Of a stretch of DNA of 64,000 nucleotides, positions 32,226 through 41,792 are shown piece after piece (position 1 is the stretch's first letter; the number at the start of each line of letters is the position of its first letter). The stretch comes from Bacteroidota bacterium. Its GTDB lineage: Bacteria; Bacteroidota; Bacteroidia; Bacteroidales; Prolixibacteraceae. Both the position numbers and the translations under genes were made by a program. The DNA lies in NCBI GenBank assembly GCA_023412195.1, contig JAEYNZ010000052.1, forward strand, positions 3,257 through 67,256. Reading direction: 5' to 3'. A model generated the notes under the pieces. The model saw nothing but the letters and a program-made list of their open reading frames with translations. It was not told the origin of the DNA and did no database searches.

Positions 32226-34235
32226 ATGAACAGGGAAGAAGCTTACAGGAAGATATATGATTTGCGTCAGGAACTGGAAGAACATAATTATAAATATTAT
32301 GTGTTGCACCAGCCCGAGATCAGTGATTACGATTTCGATATGTTGCTCAGGGAACTTGAAAAACTTGAAGCGGAATTTCCTGAATTTTCTGATCCTTTTT
32401 CACCCACTCAAAGGGTTGGAAGCGACTTAAGCAAAGCCTTTGAGCAGGTGGAGCACCGGTATCCGATGCTGTCGCTTTCCAATGCATATTCCGAGGGTGA
32501 GATCAGGGATTTTGACAACCGTATTAAGAAGCTGACCGGCCCTGATTTTGAATATGTTTGCGAGCTTAAGTTCGATGGTTCATCCATCAGCCTGCTTTAT
32601 GAAAAAGGTCGTCTTGTCAGGGCTGTTACAAGGGGCGACGGTGTAAAGGGAGATGATGTAACTGTGAATGTAAAAACCATACGATCGGTACCTCTGACGT
32701 TAAGGGGAAAGGATTATCCGGATGTTTTTGAAATCAGGGGTGAAATTGTAATGCCTCTTCTTGTTTTTGAGGAACTCAATGCACAACGGGAGAAAGCAGG
32801 AGAACCTCTGTTTGCCAATCCCCGCAATGCTGCCGCCGGCACCCTGAAGATGCAGAACCCTTCCATTGTGGCTTCGCGTAGGCTGGATGCCTATTTCTTT
32901 TCGCTGATGGGTGATAACCTGCCGGAAGACGGGCATTATCAGAATCTTCGTAAGGCTGCATCATGGGGGTTTAAGGTTTCGGAAGCCATGCAATTGTGCC
33001 GCAACCTGGATGAGGTACTGGGTTATTTAAATAAATGGGATCTTGAACGTCATAAAATTCCTGCCGGAACAGATGGGGTGGTAATCAAGGTAAATTCCCA
33101 AAGGTTGCAGGAGGAACTTGGCTTCACTGCCAAATCGCCCCGATGGGCAATTGCTTATAAATTTAAGGCTGAAAGTGCAGCCACTGAACTGAAATCGGTT
33201 TCATACCAGGTAGGTCGTACAGGGGCAGTGACACCGGTAGCCAATCTCGATCCTGTACTTATAGCCGGTACAGTTGTCAAAAGGGCGTCTCTGCATAATG
33301 AAGATATCATAAAAAAGCTCGACCTGCACCTGAGCGATACGGTATATGTTGAAAAGGGAGGTGAGATTATTCCTAAAATAACAGGGGTAAATACAGAGAT
33401 GAGGCATCCTATAGCACAACCGGTTCAGTTTATTGATAAATGTCCTGAATGCCGGACACAGCTTGTAAGGAATGAGGGTGAAGCTGCATGGTACTGTCCG
33501 AACGACATGGGCTGCCCGCCGCAGATTAAGGGCAAAATAGAACATTTTGTGAGCCGGAGGGCCATGGATATTGACGGCCTTGGCCAGGAAACAATTGAAT
33601 CGCTTTACAACCATGGCCTTATTAAAGGATTAGCCGACATCTACCTTCTGAAGAAGGAACAGTTGACCGGACTGGAACGTATGGGTGACAAATCGGCCCA
33701 GCGAATACTCGATGGGGTGGAGGAATCGAAAAAAGCCCCTTTTGAACGGGTGCTTTATGCCCTTGGAATTCGTTATGTAGGCGAAACAGTGGCTAAGAAA
33801 CTTGCCTCGCGGGTGCAGTCGGTCGATCATCTTAAAGTCATGACTCAGGAAGAACTGGAGGCTATTGATGAAATAGGATCCAAAATTGCTGAAAGCATTG
33901 TAGCCTGGTTTTCTGAACCGGGGCATATTGAGATGATTGAATTCCTGAAGAGTCAGGGACTTCAGTTTCAGCTGAGCGAAAGCAGGCTTACCAACCGTTC
34001 CGAAAAACTAAAGGGTTTGAGCATAGTCATTTCCGGTACTTTTGAAAAGCACTCCCGCGATGAACTGAAAGAACTGATTGAACAAAACGGCGGGAAAAAT
34101 GCAGGTTCCATTTCAAAAAAGACATCCTATATACTTGCCGGCGATAATATGGGTCCCAGCAAACGGGAGAAGGCAGAGGAACTGGGAATACCTCTTATAA
34201 CAGAAGATGATTTTCTTAAATTGATCCACGACTGA
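32226..34235 (+). CDS. ligA: NAD-dependent DNA ligase
   Basis: Full-length LigA, 669 aa, sealing nicks in replication and repair using NAD+. Domain Ia contains the NMN-contacting YRKIYDLRQELEEHNYKYYV. The adenylated Lys is K115 in ELKFDGSSIS, and GDGVKGDDVT and GTDGVVIK supply further nucleotidyltransferase motifs. An OB fold follows. The four-Cys zinc finger (CPEC near residue 406 and CPNDMGC near 424) precedes the helix-hairpin-helix repeats, and a BRCT domain (about 590-669, LKGLSIVISGTF) ends the protein. No residue of the site appears to be missing. Confidence 0.97.
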   Translation: MNREEAYRKIYDLRQELEEHNYKYYVLHQPEISDYDFDMLLRELEKLEAEFPEFSDPFSPTQRVGSDLSKAFEQVEHRYPMLSLSNAYSEGEIRDFDNRIKKLTGPDFEYVCELKFDGSSISLLYEKGRLVRAVTRGDGVKGDDVTVNVKTIRSVPLTLRGKDYPDVFEIRGEIVMPLLVFEELNAQREKAGEPLFANPRNAAAGTLKMQNPSIVASRRLDAYFFSLMGDNLPEDGHYQNLRKAASWGFKVSEAMQLCRNLDEVLGYLNKWDLERHKIPAGTDGVVIKVNSQRLQEELGFTAKSPRWAIAYKFKAESAATELKSVSYQVGRTGAVTPVANLDPVLIAGTVVKRASLHNEDIIKKLDLHLSDTVYVEKGGEIIPKITGVNTEMRHPIAQPVQFIDKCPECRTQLVRNEGEAAWYCPNDMGCPPQIKGKIEHFVSRRAMDIDGLGQETIESLYNHGLIKGLADIYLLKKEQLTGLERMGDKSAQRILDGVEESKKAPFERVLYALGIRYVGETVAKKLASRVQSVDHLKVMTQEELEAIDEIGSKIAESIVAWFSEPGHIEMIEFLKSQGLQFQLSESRLTNRSEKLKGLSIVISGTFEKHSRDELKELIEQNGGKNAGSISKKTSYILAGDNMGPSKREKAEELGIPLITEDDFLKLIHD

Positions 34236-34365
34236 AATTATTCTGCAGCCATCCATTGAATACTGTAAGTTGTTTCTGCACATTCCCGAAGTAAGGTGGA
34301 GCAGATGAGACAAAACTTTTATTGTAAAGCAAAACTTTTTCACATTTCATTAACTTTGCCAGCAA

Positions 34366-34884
34366 ATGAAAATGTTTAATGCATACGCTTACAAGAAGCT
34401 CCACAGGGAAGCAGCCACGGTAGTACGGAGGGTAAAACTGCCCCATCCCGAATCATTGGCGAAGGTATGTGTATTATGGCAACCTGGCGGTGAGCAGGCA
34501 TTTCAGTATCTGCATGAATATTTTACACATTCACTGGTAATTTTCCGGAACATATGTGTTTATGACAAAAAAGCTGTCATTGAAACAAGCACCAGTATTA
34601 TTACTCCTAAGGAGTTGAACTGGCTGGGCCTCCCTAAGCCGGGTATTGCCGATGAGTATTTGAAAACAGAGTTTGATCTTCTTTTAAACATAGCTCTAAA
34701 GCAAAACCTGGTGCTCGATTACCTGACAGCCTTAGGCCGCGCACATTTTAAAATTGGCTGGTCGCCCGAGGCCCGGAATTTTTTTGACCTGAATATTAAT
34801 ATTGAAGGAAAACCCGATTCATTATATCTTGCACAACAACAAATTTTTTATCTTGGCCAACTTAATAAAACGACTGTTACATGA
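34366..34884 (+). CDS. Conserved hypothetical protein (DUF6913-like)
   Basis: A 172-aa soluble protein that I recognise only as a Bacteroidota family (DUF6913-like) often found just before dapA. It starts with a basic helix (YAYKKLHREAATVVRR), has a beta-strand core that includes KVCVLWQPGGEQAFQYLHEYF, and a later TEFDLLLNIALKQNLVLDYL helix. No catalytic motif is evident. Its last codon overlaps the dapA start by 4 bp, implying coupled translation with lysine/diaminopimelate biosynthesis. The function is unknown. Confidence 0.75.
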   Translation: MKMFNAYAYKKLHREAATVVRRVKLPHPESLAKVCVLWQPGGEQAFQYLHEYFTHSLVIFRNICVYDKKAVIETSTSIITPKELNWLGLPKPGIADEYLKTEFDLLLNIALKQNLVLDYLTALGRAHFKIGWSPEARNFFDLNINIEGKPDSLYLAQQQIFYLGQLNKTTVT

Positions 34885-35762
34885 TTCATCCATTTAAAGG
34901 AGTGGGAGTTGCGCTGGTCACACCTTTCACCGAGGATAAAAATATTGATTTCAATGCACTTCAACAGATCATAAAAAATCAGGTTGAAGGAGGCACCGAT
35001 TACCTGGTAGCACTTGGTACTACCGCTGAAACCCCCACCTTATCGGGGAAGGAAAAAAAGGAAGTTGTGAAGTTTGTAAAGGAACATGCCTCTGGTTTGC
35101 CGGTGGTGGTGGGAATAGGCGGCAACGACACAAAGAAGATCCTCAAGCAGATGAGCAAGCTTGATTATGACGGCATCAGCGGACTACTTATGGTTACACC
35201 GTTTTACAACAAGCCTTCACAGGAAGGGATGTTCAGGCATTATTCAACAATTGCAAAAGAAAGTCCGGTTCCAATTATTCTGTATAATGTTCCTTCACGT
35301 ACAGGTATTAACCTTGAAGCAGAAACTGTGGTGAGGCTTGCCGAATCTTCTGATAAATTTGCAGGGGTGAAGGAAGCTTCAGGTATCATGTCGCAGATCG
35401 CACGAATCAGGAAGTATGCACCTGAAAATTTCCTGGTTATATCAGGCGACGATGTTCTGGCACTGCCTATCATCTCAATAGGGGGTGCGGGAGTTATTTC
35501 TGTTATTACCAATGCCTTGCCAGGCAAGATGAGCAGTCTTATCCACCATGCACTTGACAAGAATTATATTCAGTCCAGGGAAGTTCATATGGAGTTGATT
35601 GATTTGTTTGTACTTTTGTTCAAGGATGGAAACCCGGGTGGAATAAAAGCCCTGATGAATATCCAGGGAACCATCAAAAACGAGTTGCGGTCACCACTGA
35701 CAAAGATAAGTGACGCAACATATCATGAAATTAAAGAAGCATTTGGAAGATTGAAGATGTAA
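34881..35762 (+). CDS. dapA: 4-hydroxy-tetrahydrodipicolinate synthase
   Basis: Cytoplasmic TIM-barrel aldolase of 293 aa that condenses pyruvate with aspartate semialdehyde in the diaminopimelate/lysine pathway. The Schiff-base Lys is K164 in FAGVKEASG; the proton-relay Tyr is Y135 in LYNVPSRTG; the carboxylate-binding TTAETPT motif lies near residue 48 (usual form GTTGE). The start overlaps the DUF6913-like gene by 4 bp. Length and motif order are those of an ordinary DapA; related lyases of the family (NanA, KdgD) are less likely given the PSRTG loop. Confidence 0.94.
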   Translation: MIHPFKGVGVALVTPFTEDKNIDFNALQQIIKNQVEGGTDYLVALGTTAETPTLSGKEKKEVVKFVKEHASGLPVVVGIGGNDTKKILKQMSKLDYDGISGLLMVTPFYNKPSQEGMFRHYSTIAKESPVPIILYNVPSRTGINLEAETVVRLAESSDKFAGVKEASGIMSQIARIRKYAPENFLVISGDDVLALPIISIGGAGVISVITNALPGKMSSLIHHALDKNYIQSREVHMELIDLFVLLFKDGNPGGIKALMNIQGTIKNELRSPLTKISDATYHEIKEAFGRLKM

Positions 35763-35798
35763 AAATCTGTTTTTTTAAATGTCTGATCCCTGTTTATG

Positions 35799-35830
35799 AT
35801 TTGTAAATCAAAATCTTTTATCTATTTTTG
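35799..35830 (+). promoter_or_regulatory. Promoter of rpsO
   Basis: The -33 element TTTG lies at 35799-35802 and the -7 element TATTTTTG at 35823-35830, with 20 bp between: an excellent match to the Bacteroidota consensus. The predicted 5' leader before the rpsO ATG is about 70 nt, room for S15 autoregulation. Confidence 0.7.
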
Positions 35831-35908
35831 CGCCCGTAATTTTAAGCCGTTGTTATTGATAGCGATGCTGCGGCGTAAACATTGTATAACAGTTTTAAAT
35901 TTAAAGGA

Positions 35909-36178
35909 ATGTATTTAACACCGGAGAAAAAACAGGAGTTTTTTGCCCAGTATGGCAAAGATGAAAAAGACACAGGAAGTGCAGAAGGCCAGGTTGCCTT
36001 ATTCACATTCAGGATTAACCACCTAACCGAGCATCTGAAAAGGAACAAAAAGGATTTCAGCACACGCCGCTCACTCATTAAACTTGTAGGAAAGCGTCGG
36101 CGGCTGCTCGACTACATGAAAGATAAAGATATTGAACGCTACCGCGCAATCATTGAGAAACTGAATCTGCGTAAGTAG
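35909..36178 (+). CDS. rpsO: 30S ribosomal protein S15
   Basis: Primary 16S-binding protein S15, 89 aa from the ATG chosen here, the exact usual length; a TTG further upstream would add nine residues with no family support. Landmarks are GSAEGQVALFTFRINHLTEHL, KDFSTRRSLIKLVGKRRRLLDYM and the C-terminal YRAIIEKLNLRK. It is followed by its own terminator and then pnp, the same rpsO-pnp gene pair as in Escherichia coli. Confidence 0.97.
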   Translation: MYLTPEKKQEFFAQYGKDEKDTGSAEGQVALFTFRINHLTEHLKRNKKDFSTRRSLIKLVGKRRRLLDYMKDKDIERYRAIIEKLNLRK

Positions 36179-36191
36179 TTAAAAGAATATG

Positions 36192-36224
36192 AGAAAGGCA
36201 ATGCAAAAGTTGCCTTTCTTTTTT
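36192..36224 (+). terminator. Rho-independent terminator after rpsO
   Basis: AGAAAGGCAA (36192-36201) pairs with TTGCCTTTCT (36210-36219) around an 8-nt loop and is followed by T residues to 36224. It separates rpsO from pnp, so pnp expression may rely on read-through or its own promoter. Confidence 0.8.
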
Positions 36225-36289
36225 GTATCTTGCAAAACCTCACCACCCATTAGAATGAACATTAATAGTGAATTTTTTTTAACAGAATT

Positions 36290-38611
36290 ATGGTAAATGC
36301 AACAACAAAAACAATTGAACTTGCCGATGGCAGGCAAATTACGATAGAAACCGGTAAACTGGCAAAGCAGGCCGATGGTGCGGTGGTGGTACGAATGGGT
36401 GAAACCATGGTGCTTGCAACTGTAGTTTCAGCTAAAGAAGCAAATGAAGATGTGGATTTCATGCCGCTTTCGGTAGATTACCGTGAAAAATTCTCAGCGG
36501 CTGGCCGTTTTCCCGGTGGTTTTCTGAAGCGGGAAGGGAGGCCCAGTGATGAAGAAGTTTTGGTGGGGCGTCTTGTCGACAGGGCTCTGCGTCCGCTTTT
36601 CCCTGAAGATTATCATGCTGAAACTGCAGTGATGATTTCCCTGATTTCAGCAGGAAAGGAAGATCTTCCCGATGCTTTGGCAGGCCTGGCCGCTTCGGCA
36701 GCCATCGTAGTGTCGGATGTACCTTTCGAGACACCCATTTCTGAAGTTAGAGTGGCAAGGGTAAATGGAGAATTTGTTATTAATCCCACTTATTCGCAGC
36801 TTGAGAACGCAGATCTTGATATCATGGTAGGTGCTTCCTACGACAATATCATGATGGTGGAAGGGGAGATGAATGAAGCCTCGGAAGAGGACATGCTGGA
36901 AGCAATTAAGTTTGCACATGAAGAAATTAAAAAACATTGCAAGGTACAGGAAGAACTTGCCGCTGAACTGGGTGTAGTTAAAAGAACTTACAGCCATGAA
37001 AACAATGACGAGGAACTTCGTTCCAGGGTAAAGGCTGAGTTGTATGAAAAATGTTACAGTATTGCCCGTCAGCTGATCACTAATAAACAGCAGCGGCTTG
37101 AAAGTTTTGCTGCTGTGCGCGATGAGTTTATTGAATCGTATAAGGAGGCCAATGCCGGCAATGAAGAGATTGACCTGAATGTTCATGAGAAACTGATCAA
37201 AAAGTATTATCATGAAGTGGAAAAGGAAGCTATGCGTCGGATGATCCTTGATGATAAAGTCAGGCTTGATGGCCGTAAGCCAGAAGAAATCAGACAAATT
37301 TGGGGCGAAGTGGATTATCTTCCCGGAGCTCATGGTTCTGCACTTTTTACACGTGGTGAAACCCAGTCGCTTACTTCTGTAACTCTGGGTACAAAAATGG
37401 ATGAGAAAATCATTGATTCCGTTACGATCCAGGGAAGGGAGAAATTTCTTCTGCATTATAATTTTCCTCCGTTTTGTGTTGGAGAACCCCGTACACCCAG
37501 AGGGCTCAGCCGCAGGGAAATCGGTCATGGGAATCTTGCCCACCGTGCATTAAAACGGATAATACCTGAAGATTATCCATACATCGTACGTGTGGTTTCT
37601 GATATTCTTGAATCGAATGGTTCTTCATCCATGGCCACTGTCTGCGCAGGAACGATGGCAATGATGGATTCAGCTATGAAAATTAAAAGGCCCGTTTCAG
37701 GAATTGCAATGGGTTTAATTACAGATAAAGACTCTGATAAATTTGCAGTTCTTTCTGATATTCTTGGTGATGAAGATCACCTGGGCGATATGGACTTTAA
37801 AGTGGCAGGTACAGTGAATGGTATCACAGCTACCCAAATGGACATAAAGGTTGACGGTCTTTCATACGAAGTACTTTCCAAAGCGCTTTACCAGGCAAAG
37901 GAGGGCAGGTTACATATTCTTGGAAAAATGCTGGAAGTAATTCCTGAGCCGCGTTCAGAATATAAACCTAATGTTCCAAGAATTGAAGTGATTGAAATTC
38001 CTAAGGATATGATTGGTGCGGTAATTGGACCGGGAGGAAAAATTATCCAGGCTATCCAGGAAGAAACAAAAACAGTCATTGTTATTGAAGAGGTTGAAAA
38101 TATCGGACGTGTACAGATTTCCGGTTCAGGAGTTGAAGCCCTTGAAGCTGCGAAAAAGCGGATTAAGGCCATTGTGGCTCTTCCTGAAGTGGGAGAAATT
38201 TACAAAGGAAAAGTAAAATCCGTAGTATCATTTGGTGCTTTCGTTGAAGTCATTCCTGGCAAAGACGGGCTACTTCACGTTTCAGAAATGGATTGGAACC
38301 GCGTAGAGTCGGCCGAAGATTATATTAAGGAGGGCGATGAAATAGAGGTCAAACTCATTGGAATTGATGAAAAAACAGGCAAGCTGAAACTTTCACGCAA
38401 GGTGTTGTTGCCTAAGCCGGAAGGTTATGTTGAACGGCCACCCCGTGAAGAGCGTGGTCCCCGCAGGGACGATCGCAGGGACGACCGCCGCGATGACCGT
38501 CGACGTGATGACCGGAGAGATGACAGAAGAAACGATCGGAGAGATTTTCCACGCAGGGAAAACCGGCGCGATGATGACAACAGGGACCGCAGGCCAAGGC
38601 GGGATAGCTGA
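36290..38611 (+). CDS. pnp: Polyribonucleotide nucleotidyltransferase (PNPase)
   Basis: Phosphorolytic 3'-5' exoribonuclease of 773 aa. Two RNase-PH-like cores (about 1-230 and 320-550) flank the helical linker. The second core has HYNFPPFCVGE and the phosphate-site stretch ESNGSSSMATVCAG. A KH domain (about 563-625) has VIGPGGKIIQ, and an S1 domain (about 635-705) has GKVKSVVSFGAFVEV. A 60-residue tail is built almost only of Arg and Asp (repeats of the RRDDRRDD type). Such charged tails occur in other Bacteroidota PNPases and may bind RNA or partners. It lies 111 bp after rpsO, with a terminator in between. Confidence 0.97.
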   Translation: MVNATTKTIELADGRQITIETGKLAKQADGAVVVRMGETMVLATVVSAKEANEDVDFMPLSVDYREKFSAAGRFPGGFLKREGRPSDEEVLVGRLVDRALRPLFPEDYHAETAVMISLISAGKEDLPDALAGLAASAAIVVSDVPFETPISEVRVARVNGEFVINPTYSQLENADLDIMVGASYDNIMMVEGEMNEASEEDMLEAIKFAHEEIKKHCKVQEELAAELGVVKRTYSHENNDEELRSRVKAELYEKCYSIARQLITNKQQRLESFAAVRDEFIESYKEANAGNEEIDLNVHEKLIKKYYHEVEKEAMRRMILDDKVRLDGRKPEEIRQIWGEVDYLPGAHGSALFTRGETQSLTSVTLGTKMDEKIIDSVTIQGREKFLLHYNFPPFCVGEPRTPRGLSRREIGHGNLAHRALKRIIPEDYPYIVRVVSDILESNGSSSMATVCAGTMAMMDSAMKIKRPVSGIAMGLITDKDSDKFAVLSDILGDEDHLGDMDFKVAGTVNGITATQMDIKVDGLSYEVLSKALYQAKEGRLHILGKMLEVIPEPRSEYKPNVPRIEVIEIPKDMIGAVIGPGGKIIQAIQEETKTVIVIEEVENIGRVQISGSGVEALEAAKKRIKAIVALPEVGEIYKGKVKSVVSFGAFVEVIPGKDGLLHVSEMDWNRVESAEDYIKEGDEIEVKLIGIDEKTGKLKLSRKVLLPKPEGYVERPPREERGPRRDDRRDDRRDDRRRDDRRDDRRNDRRDFPRRENRRDDDNRDRRPRRDS

Positions 38612-38636
38612 TTACATTAAAATTAATATAAAGAAT

Positions 38637-38667
38637 AAGCTGTTCATCACCGGACAGCTTTTCTTTT
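38637..38667 (+). terminator. Rho-independent terminator after pnp
   Basis: AAGCTGT (38637-38643) pairs with ACAGCTT (38654-38660) around a 10-nt loop, followed by a T-rich run. Confidence 0.7.
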
Positions 38668-38698
38668 TTAATGCTATTTTTGAAATAAAATACTGCCA

Positions 38699-39181
38699 GT
38701 GGAAGATTGGACAACGAACATAGTGTTGCAGGTTGACGAAAAACTGAAAGATGTAAAGAAAAGTGATCTGCGGTTTTTCAGGGTGGATGAATTTAAACGG
38801 AATGTGAGAAGGACAGATGATAACGCACAAACTTGTCCTGCATGTAACCGTGAAAAAATCAATATTTCATCAGTGGTTCCCAAAATCAATGAAGCCATTA
38901 GTGTACCTGGAAAATCGCGCCGCGAATATGACAGGCTGATAAACAGGATGGCTTCCCATATGCAGAAAGAACATGGCTATTATACTCCATACCATTTTAA
39001 ATATCGTTATTCCTTTTACGGTCTGGTAGCAGGAATTGTAGCCGGTTTGCTGATCATGAGCCTGGCGGGTGGACAGAACTGGGCTATATTTTCGGCCAGT
39101 GTAAGTGCAGGTCTTCTCATTGGATACCTGAGAGGAGGTACGAAAGACCGGAAGATCAGGCAAAAGAAAATGCTAATGTAA
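38699..39181 (+). CDS. Hypothetical membrane protein with CxxC motif
   Basis: A 160-aa protein not recognised. It uses a GTG start if the whole frame is real; the hydrophilic first half contains one CPAC pair near residue 46 and a basic HMQKEHGYYTPYHF segment. Two hydrophobic helices (about 108-125 and 128-145) form a C-terminal membrane hairpin followed by a very basic tail (TKDRKIRQKKM). This suggests a membrane-anchored protein with a cytoplasmic domain. It lies 15 bp before the deoxynucleoside kinase gene and is probably co-transcribed with it. Confidence 0.65.
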   Translation: MEDWTTNIVLQVDEKLKDVKKSDLRFFRVDEFKRNVRRTDDNAQTCPACNREKINISSVVPKINEAISVPGKSRREYDRLINRMASHMQKEHGYYTPYHFKYRYSFYGLVAGIVAGLLIMSLAGGQNWAIFSASVSAGLLIGYLRGGTKDRKIRQKKMLM

Positions 39182-39196
39182 CTCTGTGATAATAGC

Positions 39197-39829
39197 ATGC
39201 AGTATTTAGTTATTGAGGGAAATATAGGTTCAGGCAAAACAACCCTTGCCGGGATGCTTGCAAAAGATTTAAATGCCAAACTGATCCTGGAGCAGTTTGC
39301 AGATAATCCATTTCTGCCAAAATTCTACAAAGAACCTGACCGTTATTCTTTTCCCCTTGAATTATCATTCCTGGCCGACAGGTACAATCAGATTAAGAAG
39401 GAGTTATTGAACCTCGATCTCTTTCAACCAATGGTTGTTTCAGATTATCATTTTGCAAAAACAGCCATTTTTGCTGCCAACACACTTAAATCAGATGAAT
39501 ACCATTTGTTCAGGCAAATTTTCGATATGGTGTCAGAAAATATTCCCAGACCCGATTTATATGTATATTTGCATGCTGATACGAAAAATCTTCTGAACAA
39601 CATCAAAAAAAGAGGCAGGGATTATGAGCAGGAAATAACTTCCGGATATCTCGAAAAGATCAGGGAAGGATACTTCAGCTGGTTCAGGCAAATTTCCACT
39701 TTTCCTGTACTGATTATTGATATAAATCAGATCGATTTCGTAGAGAATAAGCTTCATTATGAACTTATTAAAGAGGTGGTATTCAATAGTAAATATAAAT
39801 TAGGCATAAATCGGTCGATTTTGTCCTGA
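39197..39829 (+). CDS. Deoxynucleoside kinase (dGK/dAK family)
   Basis: Cytoplasmic kinase of 210 aa that phosphorylates deoxynucleosides in nucleotide salvage. The P-loop GNIGSGKTTL lies at residues 8-17. ELSFLADRYNQIKKEL carries the DRx-type catalytic segment, VVSDYHFAKTAIFA follows, and the lid region contains IKKRGRDYEQEI. The substrate base cannot be read with certainty. Alternatives are deoxyadenosine or deoxyguanosine kinase; thymidine kinases have a different fold. Confidence 0.88.
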   Translation: MQYLVIEGNIGSGKTTLAGMLAKDLNAKLILEQFADNPFLPKFYKEPDRYSFPLELSFLADRYNQIKKELLNLDLFQPMVVSDYHFAKTAIFAANTLKSDEYHLFRQIFDMVSENIPRPDLYVYLHADTKNLLNNIKKRGRDYEQEITSGYLEKIREGYFSWFRQISTFPVLIIDINQIDFVENKLHYELIKEVVFNSKYKLGINRSILS

Positions 39830-39864
39830 GACTATTTTCTAATTGAAAAAGCTTACTATTTTTG
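39830..39864 (+). promoter_or_regulatory. Putative promoter of the TPR lipoprotein gene
   Basis: The -7 element TATTTTTG lies at 39857-39864 and a TTTG at 39830-39833. The spacing of 23 bp is somewhat long, so the -33 part is less certain. The predicted leader is about 40 nt. Confidence 0.45.
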
Positions 39865-39910
39865 TGCGGGGAGAAAACGTTAAAAGTCAATTAATAAATT
39901 AAGGTATGTT

Positions 39911-41665
39911 ATGAAAAATTTCAATTTAAAACCTTTTGTTCTTCTGCTTTTTGTGGCTGTGGTTTTTTCGGGCTGCGCAGGTCTCAAAAAGATGAAGAGG
40001 AACGCTGACCAGATCCAGTTTAAAGTCACGCCCGAAGTTCTTGAAACACATGCAGGAGAAGTTGATTTATCTATAGATGGAAGATTTCCTGCAAAATATT
40101 TTAATAAAAAAGCTACTTTGACAGCTACACCTGTTCTGGTATATGAAGGTGGTGAGACAGAATTAAGTCCGGTAACTTTACAGGGTGAAAAAGTTCAGGG
40201 CAATAACAGGGTTATTAGTCTTAATGCAGGTGGAACATTCAGCTATAAAGACGCCGTTGATTTTAATGAGGATATGAGAAAATCGGAGCTTGTAATGAAT
40301 ATTCAGGCAGCCAGGGGAGCACGTACCCTCGATTTCAATCCGATTAAAATTGCTGACGGGGTTATTGCTACAAGCACAAATGTTGCCAATTTTCCAAAAC
40401 CAATTCTTGGTGTTCGTCGTGAAGCCAATAATTCAGGTAAATATGATCCTAACATCGATCCATTCCAGAGAATTGTTCCTGATGAAATGGTTGCTGATAT
40501 TCATTATCAGATAAACCGTGCGAATTTGCTCAATGAGGAAATTTCAAAGGAAGATGTTAGAAAATTGCTGGAGTATACCCAGAGTGCCAACACAGAAGAA
40601 CGTATCAACCTTCAGAACATTGAAGTTTCAGCATACGCTTCACCTGACGGATCTATTGATTTCAATACCGAACTTGCCGGTAAAAGGAAAGACACATCAT
40701 CTGAATTTCTTTCAAAAAGGTTACGTCAGCTGGGTGTTGACATGAGCCTTAGAACAAGATATACACCTGAAGACTGGGACGGATTTAAGGAAAAAGTTGA
40801 ACAATCCAATATCCAGGATAAGGAACTTATCCTTCGTGTACTTTCAATGTACAACGATCCAGAGGTTCGTGAACGTGAAATCCGTAACCTGTCTGAAACT
40901 TTTACAGCACTGGCAGATGATATTCTCCCCCAGCTTCGCCGTGCAAAACTTCTTACAAGCGTTGAACTCATAGGTAAAACAGATGAAGAACTGATGTCTC
41001 TTGCAAAATCAGATCCTGCATCTCTTAATCCTGCAGAATTGCTCTATGCAGCCACCCTGTTCAGCAGTCTTGAAGAACAACTTGACATCTACAATTCGTT
41101 CATTAAAGTATACCCTAACGACTGGCGCGGTCCAAACAACGCTGGTTACATACAGGTAAAACAAATGAACTATACTGCTGCCAAACCTTTATTTGAAAAA
41201 GCAGAGACTTTAAGGAACAATGAACCAGTTGTTAAAAATAATCTTGGTGCCATTGCACTTTATGAAAACAGGATTGAAGATGCAGAAACGTTGTTTGGTG
41301 CAGCATCCGGGGCAGGTGAAGAAGTGAACTACAACCTGGGAATCGTTAGTATCAAAAAAGCAAATTATGATCAGGCAGTGAAATATTTCCAGAATCATCA
41401 GGATGTCAATTCTGCACTGGCTAAAATGCTTACAGGTGACAATAATGGCGCTCTCAGGGATCTGGAAGCATTCGACCAGCCAAAATGTTTCATGAAAGAA
41501 TATCTGAAAGCAGTTGTTGGCGCACGCACAGCAAGGGAGAACCTTGTGTTTGATTCGCTGAAGGCAGCCGTTCAAATTAATCCGGAAGTGAAACAAAGAG
41601 CAAAAACCGATCTGGAATTTGCCAAATATTTTAATGACTCACGGTTCCAGGCCATTGTGAACTAG
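39911..41665 (+). CDS. TPR lipoprotein with OmpA-like segment
   Basis: Lipoprotein of 584 aa with a signal ending in the lipobox VFSGC (~residue 21). The central part has an OmpA-like stretch (about 235-265, SAYASPDGS followed by FNTELAGKRKDTSSEFLS), which in other proteins binds peptidoglycan. The C-terminal third holds TPR-like helices (ELLYAATLFSSLEEQLDIYN, then paired YNLGIVSIKKANYDQAVKYF). It belongs to a lipoprotein group widespread in Bacteroidales with no established role; an envelope or outer-membrane assembly function is a guess. It has its own promoter and a strong terminator, so it is probably monocistronic and well expressed. Confidence 0.78.
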   Translation: MKNFNLKPFVLLLFVAVVFSGCAGLKKMKRNADQIQFKVTPEVLETHAGEVDLSIDGRFPAKYFNKKATLTATPVLVYEGGETELSPVTLQGEKVQGNNRVISLNAGGTFSYKDAVDFNEDMRKSELVMNIQAARGARTLDFNPIKIADGVIATSTNVANFPKPILGVRREANNSGKYDPNIDPFQRIVPDEMVADIHYQINRANLLNEEISKEDVRKLLEYTQSANTEERINLQNIEVSAYASPDGSIDFNTELAGKRKDTSSEFLSKRLRQLGVDMSLRTRYTPEDWDGFKEKVEQSNIQDKELILRVLSMYNDPEVREREIRNLSETFTALADDILPQLRRAKLLTSVELIGKTDEELMSLAKSDPASLNPAELLYAATLFSSLEEQLDIYNSFIKVYPNDWRGPNNAGYIQVKQMNYTAAKPLFEKAETLRNNEPVVKNNLGAIALYENRIEDAETLFGAASGAGEEVNYNLGIVSIKKANYDQAVKYFQNHQDVNSALAKMLTGDNNGALRDLEAFDQPKCFMKEYLKAVVGARTARENLVFDSLKAAVQINPEVKQRAKTDLEFAKYFNDSRFQAIVN

Positions 41666-41681
41666 ATTATACAGTTATAAT

Positions 41682-41718
41682 AAAAAAAGGGTAGTCGATG
41701 ATCGGCTACCCTTTTTTT
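41682..41718. terminator. Strong rho-independent terminator
   Basis: Seven A plus GGGTAG (41682-41694) pair with CTACCC plus seven T (41706-41718), an almost perfect 13-bp stem around an 11-nt loop. Confidence 0.88.
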
Positions 41719-41792
41719 ATGACTTTTTACTTTCCTTATTTCAAATGAAAACCGTATTTTTTCGGAATTGAATACATCTTTATAAATTTAAT

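Noticed and set aside
36647..37543. Open frame of 298 codons on the minus strand opposite pnp.
   Set aside because: It is antisense to a clear PNPase, has no family character and is explained by codon usage of pnp.
38699..41665. Idea that the CxxC membrane protein, kinase and TPR lipoprotein form one system.
   Set aside because: The TPR lipoprotein has its own promoter-like element and terminator, and nothing else links the three.
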